A DNA stretch of 64,000 nt from Camellia lanceoleosa (Eukaryota; Streptophyta; Magnoliopsida; Ericales; Theaceae), in NCBI GenBank assembly GCA_025200525.1, contig CM045758.1:5514580-5578579 (forward strand). The letters are read 5' to 3'. Each line of letters starts with the position of its first letter. Within the stretch, counting starts at the first letter, position 1. A program made the translations under genes and the position numbers. The notes under the pieces were generated by a model. It worked only from the letters and a program-made list of their open reading frames with translations. It ran no database searches and had not been told where the DNA came from. Positions 45,836-56,581 of the stretch are shown one piece after another.

Positions 45836-46621
45836 ACTGCCCCCTAGGTTCTATTACCTCGGCATTCTGAGGTGATGGAACCTATCTTCGAACATTCTCT
45901 CGTACATCGGCCTAAGAACTTTCTAGCCGAGATCATTCATTCCAGGACGGCATGTCCTCTTCAGGTTCAAATCAATTCCCTTACGCGTATGAGCTGTCAT
46001 GCACCAATTTTCAACCGTTCTGGGGACGCGTTTCATTCTTACTGGTCCGTGCCACTGACGCGCCTTCAAGCCGTCTTTTCTCTGTCCGCGCCGTCTGACG
46101 TATGCGTTACCCTAGGCGTAATAATTGCAGTTTTTTGCCGCCGTTTTATAATTTTGGCAAAAACGATTCCCTCTCCCTTTCTCCTTCACTTTTGCATTTT
46201 TGAATCTCCTTGCTTTCTTTCTCTCTAAAACTTTTTTCTCTTTCAGTTCTGCCATTACTCTTGCCCGAAGCCCTGCAACTGCCTTCATCTGCCATTTCTG
46301 CGAAGCTCTGAAGCTCTTGCTATTGTTGCGTCCATTATCTGACTTCGGCGAAGCTTCATCCCGGCCTCACCTTTTTCTGGTAAACCACCGTTCCCTTCTT
46401 TACCCAGTTCTTGCCTGTTTCTGAGATTTCTTATTACTTTCCTGTTTTTCCAGATTTTCTGCCTTCCATTCTCATTTACTCGTAGATTTAGGTTTGGGAT
46501 TTGTTGTTGAACCATCAATCTCTAGGAAAAACTGAAACAATCAAGATTCTAGGTTTTAGCCGAGGTCCTTAAAACCTTTTAGGAATCCTCGGTTTACTGT
46601 AACGCTTATTTTTATCAGACC

Positions 46622-48931
46622 ATGGGTGTGTGGAGAGACAGGGTGAACACCCCAACCAAGCTTCAAAACTTTAGGCAAGAATTTTCCATACCAGAGGATG
46701 TCCACCTTAGGCTAGCTGAGGAAGAGGACTCTATTATGCCTGATGGTGATAAAATGCCCTTCCCCATAGTAGCCTTCGTCCAGTGTGGACTTAGGTTCCC
46801 CCTTGATCCCCTCTTCATGAGGTCCTTCACTACTACACTCTGAACCCCATGCAACTTTCCATTAACGCCTTTAGGACACTTATTGGGATAATAGCTTTAG
46901 CTCGGCAGGAGGGTGTTAGAATCACTCTTGCCGATATCCAGTATTGCTACACCATGTGTGGCCTTGACCATAAGGAAAAAGGTTTTGTATACTATCTTAA
47001 GCCGAGGTCCACTGCCTACAAAATAGTAGCCGACCTTTCCGACTCCAACAAAGGGGCTGGGGATGATTACTTGATCGCTTCTGGAAACTGGGAATTCGGC
47101 CCAGATGAAGAAGTTCATCTCTTTCCCCTTCCACGCACGGTCAGAGAGGGCAAGGGTAAGAGCCCAACGTCAACTGCTTAGCTATTGCTTTCTTCAAAAA
47201 TTTTGCATGTCTTTTAAAAAATTTTATCTGTTTCTCATGTTTTGTTCTGTTTTGCAGACGTTCGCCAGCCACCTAAGAACTTCCGCCAGTCCTTTTATCT
47301 TGGGAAAGATCTGAAGAAGCTCTTGGATCTTCCGCTTGAAAAGCGCAAGGCCCCACTCCTGCTGAACTTTGTCCCCACTTACACATCAAAGTTGGCCGAC
47401 GTTCCAAAGAAGAGGAAGAGTGCTTCCCCATCAACCGCTTCCACAGAACAGGCTGCCTCCACGTCTGAGCTCGCCGACCAGCCATCAACCTCGGCTCCAA
47501 AGAAACGCCGACGAAGACTGGTTAAGGCAGCCGAGATGGAATTCCCACAGAAAAAGGTGCTAAACCTCTTGGCCGATCTTCCTGACGACATAGAAGACGC
47601 GCCTCCCCAAAACGTGCCTCCATCAAAGCCGAAGAGAGTAAAGAAGGCCCAACCGAAGGCTAAAATCTTGAAGGCGATGCCGAGGCCAAGATGCCTTGCC
47701 AATATCAAAATTAGCCGAGAAAACAACTTCGGTACCGGCTAAAAGACCTGCTGAAGCCCAGCCATTAGGGGCCACTCAGCAAAAGAAGTCAAAGTCTCAG
47801 ATTCTGCCTCAACCTCGGGTCCAGGGTCGCAAAGTTCTCGGGAGCCCAAAGTTACACTTGAGACGACCGGTTTATACCAATGAAAGTCTTAACGCCCACA
47901 TCGGCGTGGCACTCAAAGATCGTTGTCCTTCTTGACGGCGATATGGAGAAGAATGCCAAGATGAGCGGCTATGAGAATTACGCCCTCATGATGCAGCATT
48001 CAGTCCAAGTAAGTCTTTGAACTTGATAATCTGAATTCCATACTTGTAAAATTCTGAAAATTCTTGTACTAACTTTTGCCTTGTGTTCTTTCAGGCCATC
48101 CAACATGCTCATACCTTCTCCATGCAGGCTTTTGAGACTGCGAAGAAGTTAGAAGACATGGAGAAGGAGTTCGCTCTTCTCCATAAACAAAACAGGGCCA
48201 ACGAACTAAAAATGAAAAGGCTGGAAGATCAGGCTGCAGAAGCTACAAAGGCCCAATCACTTGCTCTTCAAAAAGCTGAGGCTGCTGTGAACGTAAGAAA
48301 AGTTGCCGAGGCCGAAAGAAAGGAAGCCGAGGCTAAGAGGGCTGAGGCCGAGAAAGAGCTTAGAGATGCTCTGGCCACCAAGAAAGCCGAGGTTGAAGCT
48401 GCCTACAATCTAGGCATGGCCGACGTCGCTGAAGACTACAAGCTTCAGGTCAAGCAAGCTTGCAACAAAGGATACGTCCTAGGTTGGAATGCTTTGGCCA
48501 AAAAGCTTGATCTTCCAGCCGACTCGCCATGGCGCAAGACCGAGGCCCTGCGTCTTCCTTGCCCTCTTCCTCCATCTCCAAGCCAAACTGAAGATGAATC
48601 TGAAGCCGACGTTGAAAACGAAGGTGAAGATGAAGATGAAGCTTTGGTGAGGAAGACCAAATCTCCTCCCAAGATCGACCTGACTGGAGATGAAGAGGTT
48701 GAAGCTGCTCCCAAAAAGGCAGACTTCGGCACCTTATCTTCTGACCTTCTTTTAGTGGGGAGAAGTGTTGATGAGACCTTGGCCGAGATTGATGCTGAAG
48801 TCGCCGCAGACAAACAAGCCGAGGTTTCAGAAAACAAAGAAGCTGAGGTTGTGGTGGACAAGGAAGCAGATGCCGAGATCATTCCTCCAGATCCTTCTGC
48901 CCAATCTTCTGTTAATGCTGAAGGAGTCTAG
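46622..48931 (+). CDS. Antisense additional gene of the gypsy element (spliced)
   Basis: On the strand opposite gag-pol. Proposed exons 46622-47155, 47258-48008 and 48095-48931, with GT-AG introns that join in phase (G|AC at the first, CAA|GCC at the second). Exon 1 resembles the plant 'putative gypsy-type transposon' domain (GLRFPLDPLF, then HYYTLNPMQLSINAFRTLIG in the next frame, ..VRITLADIQYCYTMCG). Exon 2 is basic and Ser/Lys-rich. Exon 3 is a long Ala/Glu/Lys coiled coil followed by an acidic tail. Apparent 1-nt indels occur near 46820, 47700 and 47900. Antisense ORFs are known in Tat-lineage elements such as Grande. Function is unknown. Confidence 0.7.
48095..48931 (+). CDS. Third exon: Ala/Glu/Lys coiled coil with acidic tail
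   Basis: The longest uninterrupted piece of the antisense gene, about 278 codons to a TAG. The first half has heptad-rich AEATKAQSLALQKAEAAV and repeated EAEAKRAEAEKE text. A middle block reads NLGMADVAEDYKLQVKQACN and NKGYVLGWNALAKKLDLP. The tail is acidic (DESEADVENEGEDEDEA) with a Lys-rich linker and a DLTGDEE motif. Confidence 0.75.
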   Translation, partial: AIQHAHTFSMQAFETAKKLEDMEKEFALLHKQNRANELKMKRLEDQAAEATKAQSLALQKAEAAVNVRKVAEAERKEAEAKRAEAEKELRDALATKKAEVEAAYNLGMADVAEDYKLQVKQACNKGYVLGWNALAKKLDLPADSPWRKTEALRLPCPLPPSPSQTEDESEADVENEGEDEDEALVRKTKSPPKIDLTGDEEVEAAPKKADFGTLSSDLLLVGRSVDETLAEIDAEVAADKQAEVSENKEAEVVVDKEADAEIIPPDPSAQSSVNAEGV

Positions 48932-49253
48932 ATGTTTTCTACTTTTCTTTTTTGTACTTTGTCTCTTTTTTTTTTTTGTTCTTTTCTTCAATATACGCTG
49001 TCTTTTGTGGCCGATGTGCCTTCTATGTAACTTGTGAGCAAGATTTTTGCTTAGGCCACAGTGCCTTCCTTTCATATGCAACTGTTTCTTTCTGAATACT
49101 TCAGTCTTTAAATTCTTCTTTACTGCTTCTGTGTAGTTTTCTGCTTAGAATGTTTCATATGATTCATACAACTCTTCCCTTGCACAATCTCCTCGGGAGT
49201 TACATACCTCGGGCATGTTTTACCTGAAGATTTGCCTGGGCTAGGGCTTCACC

Positions 49254-49735
49254 TGTAAACTTGTCATAAGTTTCAACAAGTATAAAGCATATAAATTCAA
49301 TTAATCTTCATCTTGTAAATTGCTACAAATTTCAACAAGTGAAGACAACAATCATATTAGCTTAACTTTAACTTGTAAATTGCTACAAATTTCAACAAGT
49401 AAAGATAAGGAGTTTATCTCGGCTTAACTTTGACTTGTAAATTGCTACAAATTTCAACAAGTAAAGATAAGGAATTTATCTCGGCTTAACTTTGACTTGT
49501 AAATTGCTACAAATTTCAACAAGTAAAGATAAGGAATTTATCTCGGCTTAACTCTGACTTGTAAATTGCTACAAATTTCAACAAGTAAAGATAAGGAATT
49601 TATCCCGGCTTAACTTTGACTTGTAAATTGCTACAAATTTCAACAAGTAAAGATAAGGAATTTATCTCGGCTTAACTTTGACTTGTAAATTGCTACAAAT
49701 TTCAACAAGTAAAGATAAGGAATTTATCTCGGCTT
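49254..49735. repeat. 62-bp minisatellite in gypsy 3' region
   Basis: About eight units of 62 bp built on CTTGTAAATTGCTACAAATT and TCAACAAGTAAAGATAAGG. The central six are almost identical and the left units are more diverged. The unit contains a short palindrome (AATTGCTACAAATT region). It lies between integrase and the antisense gene. Confidence 0.95.
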
Positions 49736-49913
49736 ATTTAAACATAATCTAGGCTTAACTTCGGCTAAGCATTACTAATGTCTTCTCTCTGCCCCCACTG
49801 TGAACCTAAGTTCCTCTTGGGTTCTCATTACGACATTGTGCAAAGTTATATAAGTTCAGAGAAATTCTGCTAAGGTTTTATTGATCATACCGGCGAGAAA
49901 AATCAAAGAACAT

Positions 49914-50945
49914 CTAATGATAGAAAAACTTTAAATTACAAGTGTTCCATGGTCTAGGCAATGCTTTGCCCTCATTATCTTCGAGCCGATATGCCCCATT
50001 CCCTAACACCGAGGTGATTCTGTAGGGGCCTTCCCAGTTTGGGCCAAGCTTGCCTTCTCTGGGATCCTTCTTATTGCCGACGAATTTTCTCAAGACTAGG
50101 TCGTTGACTTGGAAATCCCTTGGATTGACCTTCTTGTTGTAAGCTTTGGCAAGCTGTTGCTGGTATGCTGCAAGCTGGATTGCAGCTTTCTCTCTTCTTT
50201 CTTCTAGTAGGTCCAGATCTCGGGCTAAGAACACATCATTAGACCCGTTCTCAACTCCCTGCGTTCTGATCCCTGGGATGCCGATCTCCAACGGAATGAC
50301 TGCTTCTGTGCCATAAGCCATGGCAAAAGGGGATTCCCCTGTTGATCTTCTCGGCGTAGTGCGATATGCCCAGAGTACGTTGGGTAATTCGTCTACCCAC
50401 TTTCCTTTTGCTGCCTGCAGCCTCTTCTTTATTCCATCTAGAATGACTTTGTTTGATGCTTCGGCTTGCCCATTACTTTGGGGAAAACTTGGTGTTGAAA
50501 AATAATTCTTTATCTTGAACTTGGCGCAAAAATTCTTGATGAGTTTGCTGTCAAACTGTGTTCCGTTGTCGGCAATGATTGCTCTTGGAATCCCAAATCT
50601 GGTGATGATGCTTTTCCAGATGAAGTTCTTCACATCCACATCTCGGATTTTGGCAAGCGGCTCTGCTTCTATCCATTTTGTGAAGTAGTCTGTAGCTACC
50701 AGTAGGTACTTCCGTTGCCCAGTTGCTTGGGGCAATTTTCCAACAAGATCCATGCCCCATTGGGCAAATGGCCAAGGGCTGGAAACGGGGTTCAGGTCAG
50801 CAGCTGGCTGATGTATCAGTGGTGCAAACCTCTGGCATTGTTCACACTTCTTCACATAGGTTTCTGCATCTTTTTGCATATAGGGCCACCAATACCCCTG
50901 GGTAATGGCCCTGTGAGCTAACGATCTGCCCAAGGGCTTCCACAA
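49914..50945 (-). pseudogene. Gypsy integrase
   Basis: 343 codons. The zinc-binding CEQCQRFA region follows AHRAITQGYWWPYM. Catalytic residues are present in GMDLVGKLP (Asp), IADNGTQF (Asp) and SNGQAEASNK (Glu). The C-terminus ends LVLRKFVGNKKDPREGKLGP and WEGPYRI, a GPF/Y-type module. The upstream half of the HHCC finger lies in the preceding frame (ends GVCGSPWADR), so one frameshift separates them near 50935. Otherwise intact. Confidence 0.9.
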
Positions 50946-51796
50946 ACTCCTTCATGAATTTCATACAAAAAGTCTTCGACCTGGAGAGGGTGTACACACC
51001 TTAAAAGGGGTCCAGTGAAGGATCTTCTGTACAGATGTCCTTCTGCTGTCAGACTGAATCTTGCCGACTTCAGTCTGACCTTGTGTGCTTCCTTTCGATC
51101 TTCTGGCAGTTTACCCTCTTTCAGGAATGCAACAATTGCATCCATCCAGCTTGGTCCCAAGTCCACACATAATGCTTCTTGCATTGTGTGTGGTGACTCT
51201 ATGCTCGGGCTTGATAGGTAATCCACCATGATTGTCCTCGTCTTTCCGGTTTGTATTGAGCTTGCTAAATTGGCCAACGCGTCGGCGTGGTTGTTATCAT
51301 CTCGGCTAACTTGAAGAAGTCGGCAGTTTTGAAACATGTCTGCCAGCCTGATGACTTCCTTTGCATATGCCGACATCCTTTCATCTCGGGCAACAAACTC
51401 TCCTGTAGTTTGATTCACTATGAGTTGTGAGTCACAAAAAACTATTACCTCATCTGCCTCTGCTGCTACTGCCAGCTTCAGTCCAGCAATTAATGCTTCG
51501 TACTCTGCCTCATTGTTCGAGGCTTTGAACCCTAGTCGAATAGACTGTTCCAGTATCTCCCCATCGGGGGAAATTAACATTACTCCTGCTCTTGCACCCT
51601 GCCGGTTTGAGCTCCCATCAACAAAAAGTTGAAAGGAGTCGCCGATGTAGATGCTGCAGGGTCTGAGTTTTTCCTTCCTCGGTTCCTTACCCTTTGGCTG
51701 GGCTTCTCCTTCCTTGTTTGGACATCGTTCATCTCGGCTCAACGGAGCCCGATGTTCGATGTATTCTGGCGAGAACTCAGCCACGAAGTCGCCCAA
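50918..51796 (-). pseudogene. Second RNase H (Tat/Ogre type) and linker
   Basis: 292 codons. A full RNase H fold with the four acidic active-site positions: LFVDGSSNRQGARAG, NNEAEYEALIAGL, VFCDSQLIVNQ and NNHADALANLAS. A linker and the start of the integrase zinc finger (LYRRSFTGPLLRCVHP) follow. This domain is additional to the RNase H at 51842-52198, a defining feature of the Tat lineage. Confidence 0.9.
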
Positions 51797-51841
51797 GACT
51801 TGGCCCTTAATTGCCGTTCTTGGCCTGAACTCCAGGTCATA

Positions 51842-52198
51842 CTAGCCCAAAATTACTGCCCATCTTGCAATTCTTCCAGTCAAGTCTCCTTGTTGTAACA
51901 AGGATTTTAATGGGTGCTCTGTCAGAACCACTATCTTGTGAGCCTGAAAATAATGGTTTAGCTTTTTTGAGGCCATTACCAAGGCCAGCGTTAATTTCTC
52001 CAGTGGTAAATACCTTGTTTCTGCATTGGCCAAGGTTTTACTTACATAGTAGACTGCCTTCTGCTCTGCTTTCTCTTCTCGGACGATCACAGCACTTATT
52101 GCGTGCTCTGAAACTGCTAGGTATAAGAACAGTTCCTCCCCAGGTTGAGGTGTTGAGAGGACTGGGGCCGAGGTAAGGTACTTCTTCAGGTCGGCCAA
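51842..52198 (-). pseudogene. First RNase H (RT-linked)
   Basis: 118 codons of the gypsy-type RNase H next to RT: LKKYLTSAPVLSTPQPGE, LYLAVSEHAISAVIVRE, VYYVSKTLANAETRYLPLEK, HYFQAHKIVVLTEHPLK. It ends at a frameshift or stop before the second RNase H. Confidence 0.9.
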
Positions 52199-52277
52199 AG
52201 CGGCCTCACATTCCTCTGTCCATAAAAAATCTGCGGCCTTTTTGCAGTTGAAAAAGGTTTACACTTGTCCGAACCGC

Positions 52278-52577
52278 TTATGAACTGTTTAGAACAGCGG
52301 CCCTTCCAGTAAGCATCTGAACCTGTTTAGCCGATGTCGGACTCTGTAATTCCAGAATGGCCTTGATCTGATCTGGGCTGGCTTCAATGCCCCTTCTTGT
52401 CACCAAGTATCCCAAGAACTTACCGGATCCGACTCCAAACGCGCATTTCGATGCGTTTAATCGGAGCCGATATGTTTTGAGTATGTCAAAGACCTCTTCT
52501 AAGTCGGCGAGATGATCCTTTGGTTCCTTGGTCTTCACGACCATATCATCGATGTAGACTTCCAGTTCGCCAATCAA
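52278..52577 (-). pseudogene. RT palm and thumb (YIDD)
   Basis: 99 codons with the catalytic VYIDDMVVK motif, then [17 protein letters not shown] and [14 protein letters not shown]. Separated from the RT fingers by a frameshift and a stop near 52580-52650 in which PFGLKNA can still be read. Confidence 0.9.
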
Positions 52578-52645
52578 GTGTCTCGAACATCTTGGTCACC
52601 ACCTTTGGTAAGTTGCTCTGCGTTCTTCAACCCAAAAGGCATGAC

Positions 52646-53698
52646 TCAGAATAATCTGAGACCTTTGGGAGTGATAAATGCTGTCTTCTCCTCATCCGGG
52701 GGGTACATGGCTATCTGGTGATACCCCCTATATGCGTCCAAGAAGCTCATCCTTCCATGTCCAGATGTGGCGTCCACCAACTGGTCGATCTTTGGCAGAG
52801 GGAAGCTGTCTTTGGGACAGGCTTTGTTCAAATTTGTGAAGTCTACGCAGACCCTCCACTTGCCATTCTTCTTCTTTACTACCACGGTATTTGATAACCA
52901 CGTCGGATAATTGGCTTCTCGGATGGCCCTGGCCTCTAGAAGTCTGGCTACTTCCTCTTCTACTGCTTCGACGTGCATCAACGTCGGTCTTCTGGCTCGT
53001 TGTATTACAGGTTTGGCCGACCTGTCAACGTTGAGTCTGTGGCATGTGACCTCGGGGTCAATGCCAGGCATTTCATAAGGTGTCCAGGCGAACACCTCAA
53101 TATTTTTTCTCAGAAAGGCTTCCAACTCCCTTTCTTCTTCTTCGGCTAATCCTGTGCCGAGAAGAAAGAAGCGTTCCTCATCGCCCTCTTGTACGAAGAT
53201 TTTCTTTAATGCTTCTTCACTCTTCTCGGTCGGCTCCTTGCCGACATCATCTAGGACTTTCATGTCCTCTTCTTCAACCTCTGCTTCCTCTGGTTCTCGA
53301 ATGCTGCAGGTTAACTTCATTGCTGCCATGGAGCAATTTTTCGCCTGCAACTGATCTCCTCTGATTTCCTCAATCCCATGTTCTGTTGGGAATCGTAGCA
53401 GTTGATGCAATGTTGAGGGAACTGCCCCCATTGCATGCAACCACGGCCTCCCCAGGATGATGTTGTAAGGCGAAGGCGTATCAATCACAATAAATTCTGT
53501 CCTCATCTTCTTCGTGCCAGCTTGTACCTCCAAGCTTGTTGCGCCTAAAGGCCATGTCGGCGTTCCATTGAAGCCGATCATCCGCCCGTTTGGGTGCTCC
53601 ATGTCATCAGGGTGCAGGCCTAACTCCTTGTAGCATCGACATACATGATGTCGCGAGGCGCCTTGATCAATCAAGATGCGTTTCACGGCACTCCCCAA
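52646..53698 (-). pseudogene. Protease and RT fingers
   Basis: 350 codons. ILIDQGAS marks the aspartic protease (usual D-[ST]-G is D-Q-G here), with IILGRPWLHAMGAV downstream. A linker leads into RT: TWLSNTVVVKKKNGKWRVCV, DFTNLNKACPKDSFPLPKID, MSFLDAYRGYHQIAM. The frame ends at KGLRLF-stop before VMPFGLKN, where a TGA replaces an expected Arg codon (CGA), a likely CpG transition. Confidence 0.9.
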
Positions 53699-53770
53699 CC
53701 TGGAGGGATGCTACCAGGGGATCATTGCGCGGATGCTGAACCATGTCAAGGTCGGCCGGGGTGAAAGTTA

Positions 53771-54382
53771 TCATTGGTCCTTGGCAATCTTCGGGCCGAG
53801 GGCTTTTCGATCGACCTGGTTGACATGCTGCAGATGTTTCACCCTCTGCGTCTCCCCCCGTATGTCGTTTTCATTCACCTTTGAGTGGATCACGTTAACC
53901 ACCCGAGGTCCTGCTGCCTGTGGTTGCTGCGCTGGGGGGGGCGGGGCTGCTGGTGCTTGAGGCAATCGTGCCTGCTCTTCCCTGGTTCTGGCCTCATCCA
54001 CAAGGTCTCTTAAATGGCCTTGCCTCACCAGATCTTCTAAGTGTGCTTTAAGGGCTCTGCAACCCTGAGTCGGGTGACCCTGCTCATTGTGGTAGGCACA
54101 ACGCCTACCAAGGTTTCTCCCCATAAATTCTCCTTGTGCTCTTGCCGGTGCCCTGAAGTAGGGCTGATTTCGAATTTGGTCAAGGACTTTTTGGACCGGA
54201 ATTCGGAACACCGTCGTCACTGCTTGTTTAGCCCTCAACTCTGTCTCCTGTTTGTTTTGTCCATTGTTACCTCGGCCTCGCTTCGGCGAGCCGTTGCCTT
54301 TTTCTATCTTCGTCTCCTTGTTCCCCGAGGTGTCTTCCTCGGCTCGTGCGTACTTCTCAATTCTTGCCATGAGTTCTTCCAT
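53771..54382 (-). pseudogene. Gag nucleocapsid region with zinc knuckle
   Basis: 203 codons: MEELMARIEKYARAEE, a basic Gly/Asn tract, then CAYHNEQGHPTQGC, a CX2H..GHX4C knuckle of Tat-type gag, and LEDLVRQGHLRDLVD. A Pro/Gln stretch follows. Confidence 0.85.
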
Positions 54383-55268
54383 GCTCTTTGGCAGGGTTTT
54401 TATAAAGACTTCCGCAATGGACGGTCATCCTTGAGCCGTTCTTGAAAGATACGACCGCCACCTCCTGGTTGCATTCAGGTATTCGATTGAACACCTCATA
54501 GTACCTCTTTGCATAAGCCCTAAGGCTTTCGTCTTTGCTAATTTTTAGGGCCATCAACGCATCCACCCTCAGTGGCTGCAGTTTGTTTGTTATGAACCTG
54601 GCAACAAACATCTCGGCCAGGCCTTCCCAGCTCTTCACGCTCCCCTTTGGCAGTTTGTGGAACCAGTCTGATGCAATCTCCCCGAAGGATGAAGGGAACA
54701 CTTTGCAGAGCAACGGCTCGTTCCCACTGTACAATGCCATTGAATTCAAAAATAATCCAACATGGAAGTTAGGGTCCGACTTACCATCATATATCTGGAG
54801 CCTCGGCATACTGAATCTTTTTGGCGCGACGAATCTATCCAAATCTGCTGAGAATGGAGTCCTCGGCTTGACCGGGGAAGTTACTTCGGCTCCGGCATTC
54901 TCCTGTTTCCTCTTGAGGTAATCTCTTAAGTCCTCTTTACTTCTTCCTGCAGCCCGGCTGTCATTGGGCTTCAGCCTTTTCGGCCTCATGGTGGCCCCTT
55001 TTTGATCCTTCTCCGCAGGATGCATCGAAACACAATATCCGCCCCGGAACATGCCGATGTTCTTTGGGGTCTGCTTCCTTCTCGCGATATGTCCTTCGGG
55101 ACTCTTCTCTCCTCGGCTCTTCTCGGCCGATTTCCCTGGAGGGTCGGTGAGAGTACCTTCCGCTCCTCGTGTGTTGTGGGGCTTCGGGGATTTCTTTCCG
55201 TCCCTTCTTCTGGGCGTTTGCTGCTGGCATTGGTGTGTCCTGCAGCGGGTATGGCGGCTGCATGACAT
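54357..55268 (-). pseudogene. Gag capsid region
   Basis: 303 codons with the retrotransposon gag domain: FSMPRLQIYDGKSDPNFHVG, MALYSGNEPLLCKVFPSS, DWFHKLPKGSVKSWEGLAEM, FVARFITNKLQPLRVDALM. The end slips frame: SFKNGSRMTV would read SFQERLKDD if one T were restored in a short T-run, after which it joins the next gag piece. Confidence 0.85.
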
Positions 55269-55569
55269 TATTCTGCATCATGAAGTTGACGACCGACTGA
55301 AGGTCTGCCAACTTATTTGCCATCTCCTTTACTTCTTCATCCCTTCTCAGGCATCTGTCTTTCCATGTCTGGAGGTCGTCCTCGTTATAGTATTTGCCCC
55401 TGTCTGCTTTCTTTGATGTACCACCGTCTTGGCCGACGGTGTTCTCTGCGTGATTCTGATCACGAGCTTCCTCGTTGTGGTCTGCTTCTTCTGCGTTAAG
55501 GTCGACGGGTCTTCCACTCCCAACTGGAGTGCCGTCCCCAACCTGATCCTTCTGCGTGTTACTGGCCAT
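54961..55569 (-). pseudogene. Gag N-terminus
   Basis: 202 codons from MASNTQKDQVGDGTPVG just inside the PBS. Charged, with a short coiled coil (LQTWKDRCLRRDEEVKEMAN) and RREESRRTYREKEADP. The last part is out of frame with the capsid region, so an indel lies near 55040-55080. Confidence 0.8.
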
Positions 55570-55604
55570 CTACTCTTCTCTCTTTCCCACAGACGGCGCC
55601 AAAT

Positions 55605-56186
55605 TGTGTGAGTGAATTTCCGATCACACTGCCCTCCTTAGTGATTCAGCGGAAGAACACAGGCAGAGTAGACGGCTCCCTGTAACCTGCACAGAAAGAA
55701 AAGACTCCGGCGGTGGTTCTTCCACCCGGGGGCACTCCGACGATCAAGTCAGTATATCTCTCAAAGATAAATCAAGTGCTAAACTCACAAGCTTGAGTAT
55801 CAAAAGCATACCTTAGACCCATGGGGGTGCCTCTCTTTTATAGCCAATACAATCCTAGTCCCAATAGGAGCCTGGCCCTAATGGACTTAAGATTACTGCT
55901 AATCTAGGACTCTCAGTGGAATTAAGACATACTCCCTAAGAGTTTATCTTTACCCCAAACTGAAGTCTTCTCCCAATCTAGGACTCTTGTCCATATCCAA
56001 GTTGAGTTCCCTCTCCATTCTAGGACTCTTGTCCCCTATCCGCTTATCTCGGATTCCGATATCTTCGGAGATAACCTCGGCCTTACCGAGATTACCTCGG
56101 CATAACGACCAGGACACGTGGCACCTCGGCTGACACGTCGGCGTCACCTTGGCCACGTGTTGGTGCTCAGAAAATATATCCCCACA
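55605..56186 (-). repeat. 5' LTR of gypsy element
   Basis: 582 bp. Relative to the left LTR it has C for T in CATACTCCCTAAG and G for A in CCTTACCGAGATT; no other difference was found. Two G-boxes near 56115 and 56154. PBS immediately left. Confidence 0.95.
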
Positions 56187-56465
56187 ATACACATACATAT
56201 TGATTGTTTGAATAAGGTAATAAACAATATATATGTACATAATATTGATAAGGGTTTTTGCGGCAGAGTGGTTTGTCAGTGTAGATATCTTCATGACGTC
56301 TCTGGCTCAGAACTCATGAATGGGATAATAAAATGGGAAAATAATTTTTCAAATTGGGTTGGCGCGTCAAAACGACGCCGTTTTAGACGCACAGTAGATA
56401 CTGCTGCGCAAGAGCAAATATTGCTGCCCACCTCACGCAACAGTATCCTTAACTCCAGCAATCTG

Positions 56466-56581
56466 CTTGTTGTCAACTTGAATACGGTCTACATGTTTCA
56501 GCTTTTCTTTTCTTTTCTTTTTTGCAAACATCCTACAAGCTTTATTTGTAATAAAAAAAAATGTCATAATTTCATACGTGA
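56466..56581 (+). pseudogene. Resumed intron of ATG4 copy 2
   Basis: GCAATCTGCTTGT...CTACAAGCTTTATTTGTAATA and GTCATAATTTCAT match 30935-31060 in the intron of ATG4 copy 1, continuing exactly where copy 2 was interrupted at 44142. Homology ends at about 56581. Confidence 0.85.

Larger units (their letters stand above)
45254..56186 (-). mobile_element. Young Ty3/gypsy Tat/Ogre-type retrotransposon
   Basis: LTRs of 582 bp at 45254-45835 and 55605-56186 differ at only two positions by direct reading. TSD ATACA (45249-45253 and 56187-56191). The minus-strand PBS lies inside the right LTR (TTTGGCGCCGTCTGTGGG, about 55587-55604), a sequence common in this clade. A polypurine tract (CCTAGGGGGCAGT) abuts the left LTR. 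Order on minus: gag, protease, RT, RNase H, second RNase H, integrase, then a 62-bp minisatellite and an antisense gene. Dual RNase H and an antisense extra gene are Tat/Ogre hallmarks. The coding frames carry several indels and at least one nonsense change. Confidence 0.95.
44143..56456. mobile_element. Mutator-like element (non-autonomous), interrupted by gypsy element
   Basis: The 9-bp target duplication AGCAATCTG lies at 44134-44142 and 56457-56465. Long inverted termini of about 200 bp (44143-44340 and about 56200-56456) start GGGTTTGGGGATATTGTTGC versus GGAGTTAAGGATACTGTTGC and continue through AACGGCATCGTTTTGACGCG and TATTTATTACCTTAT. Without the gypsy insertion the element is about 1.4 kb. 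No transposase is seen. TSD length and long TIRs fit a MULE. It sits in the intron of ATG4 copy 2, which resumes at 56466. Confidence 0.85.
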
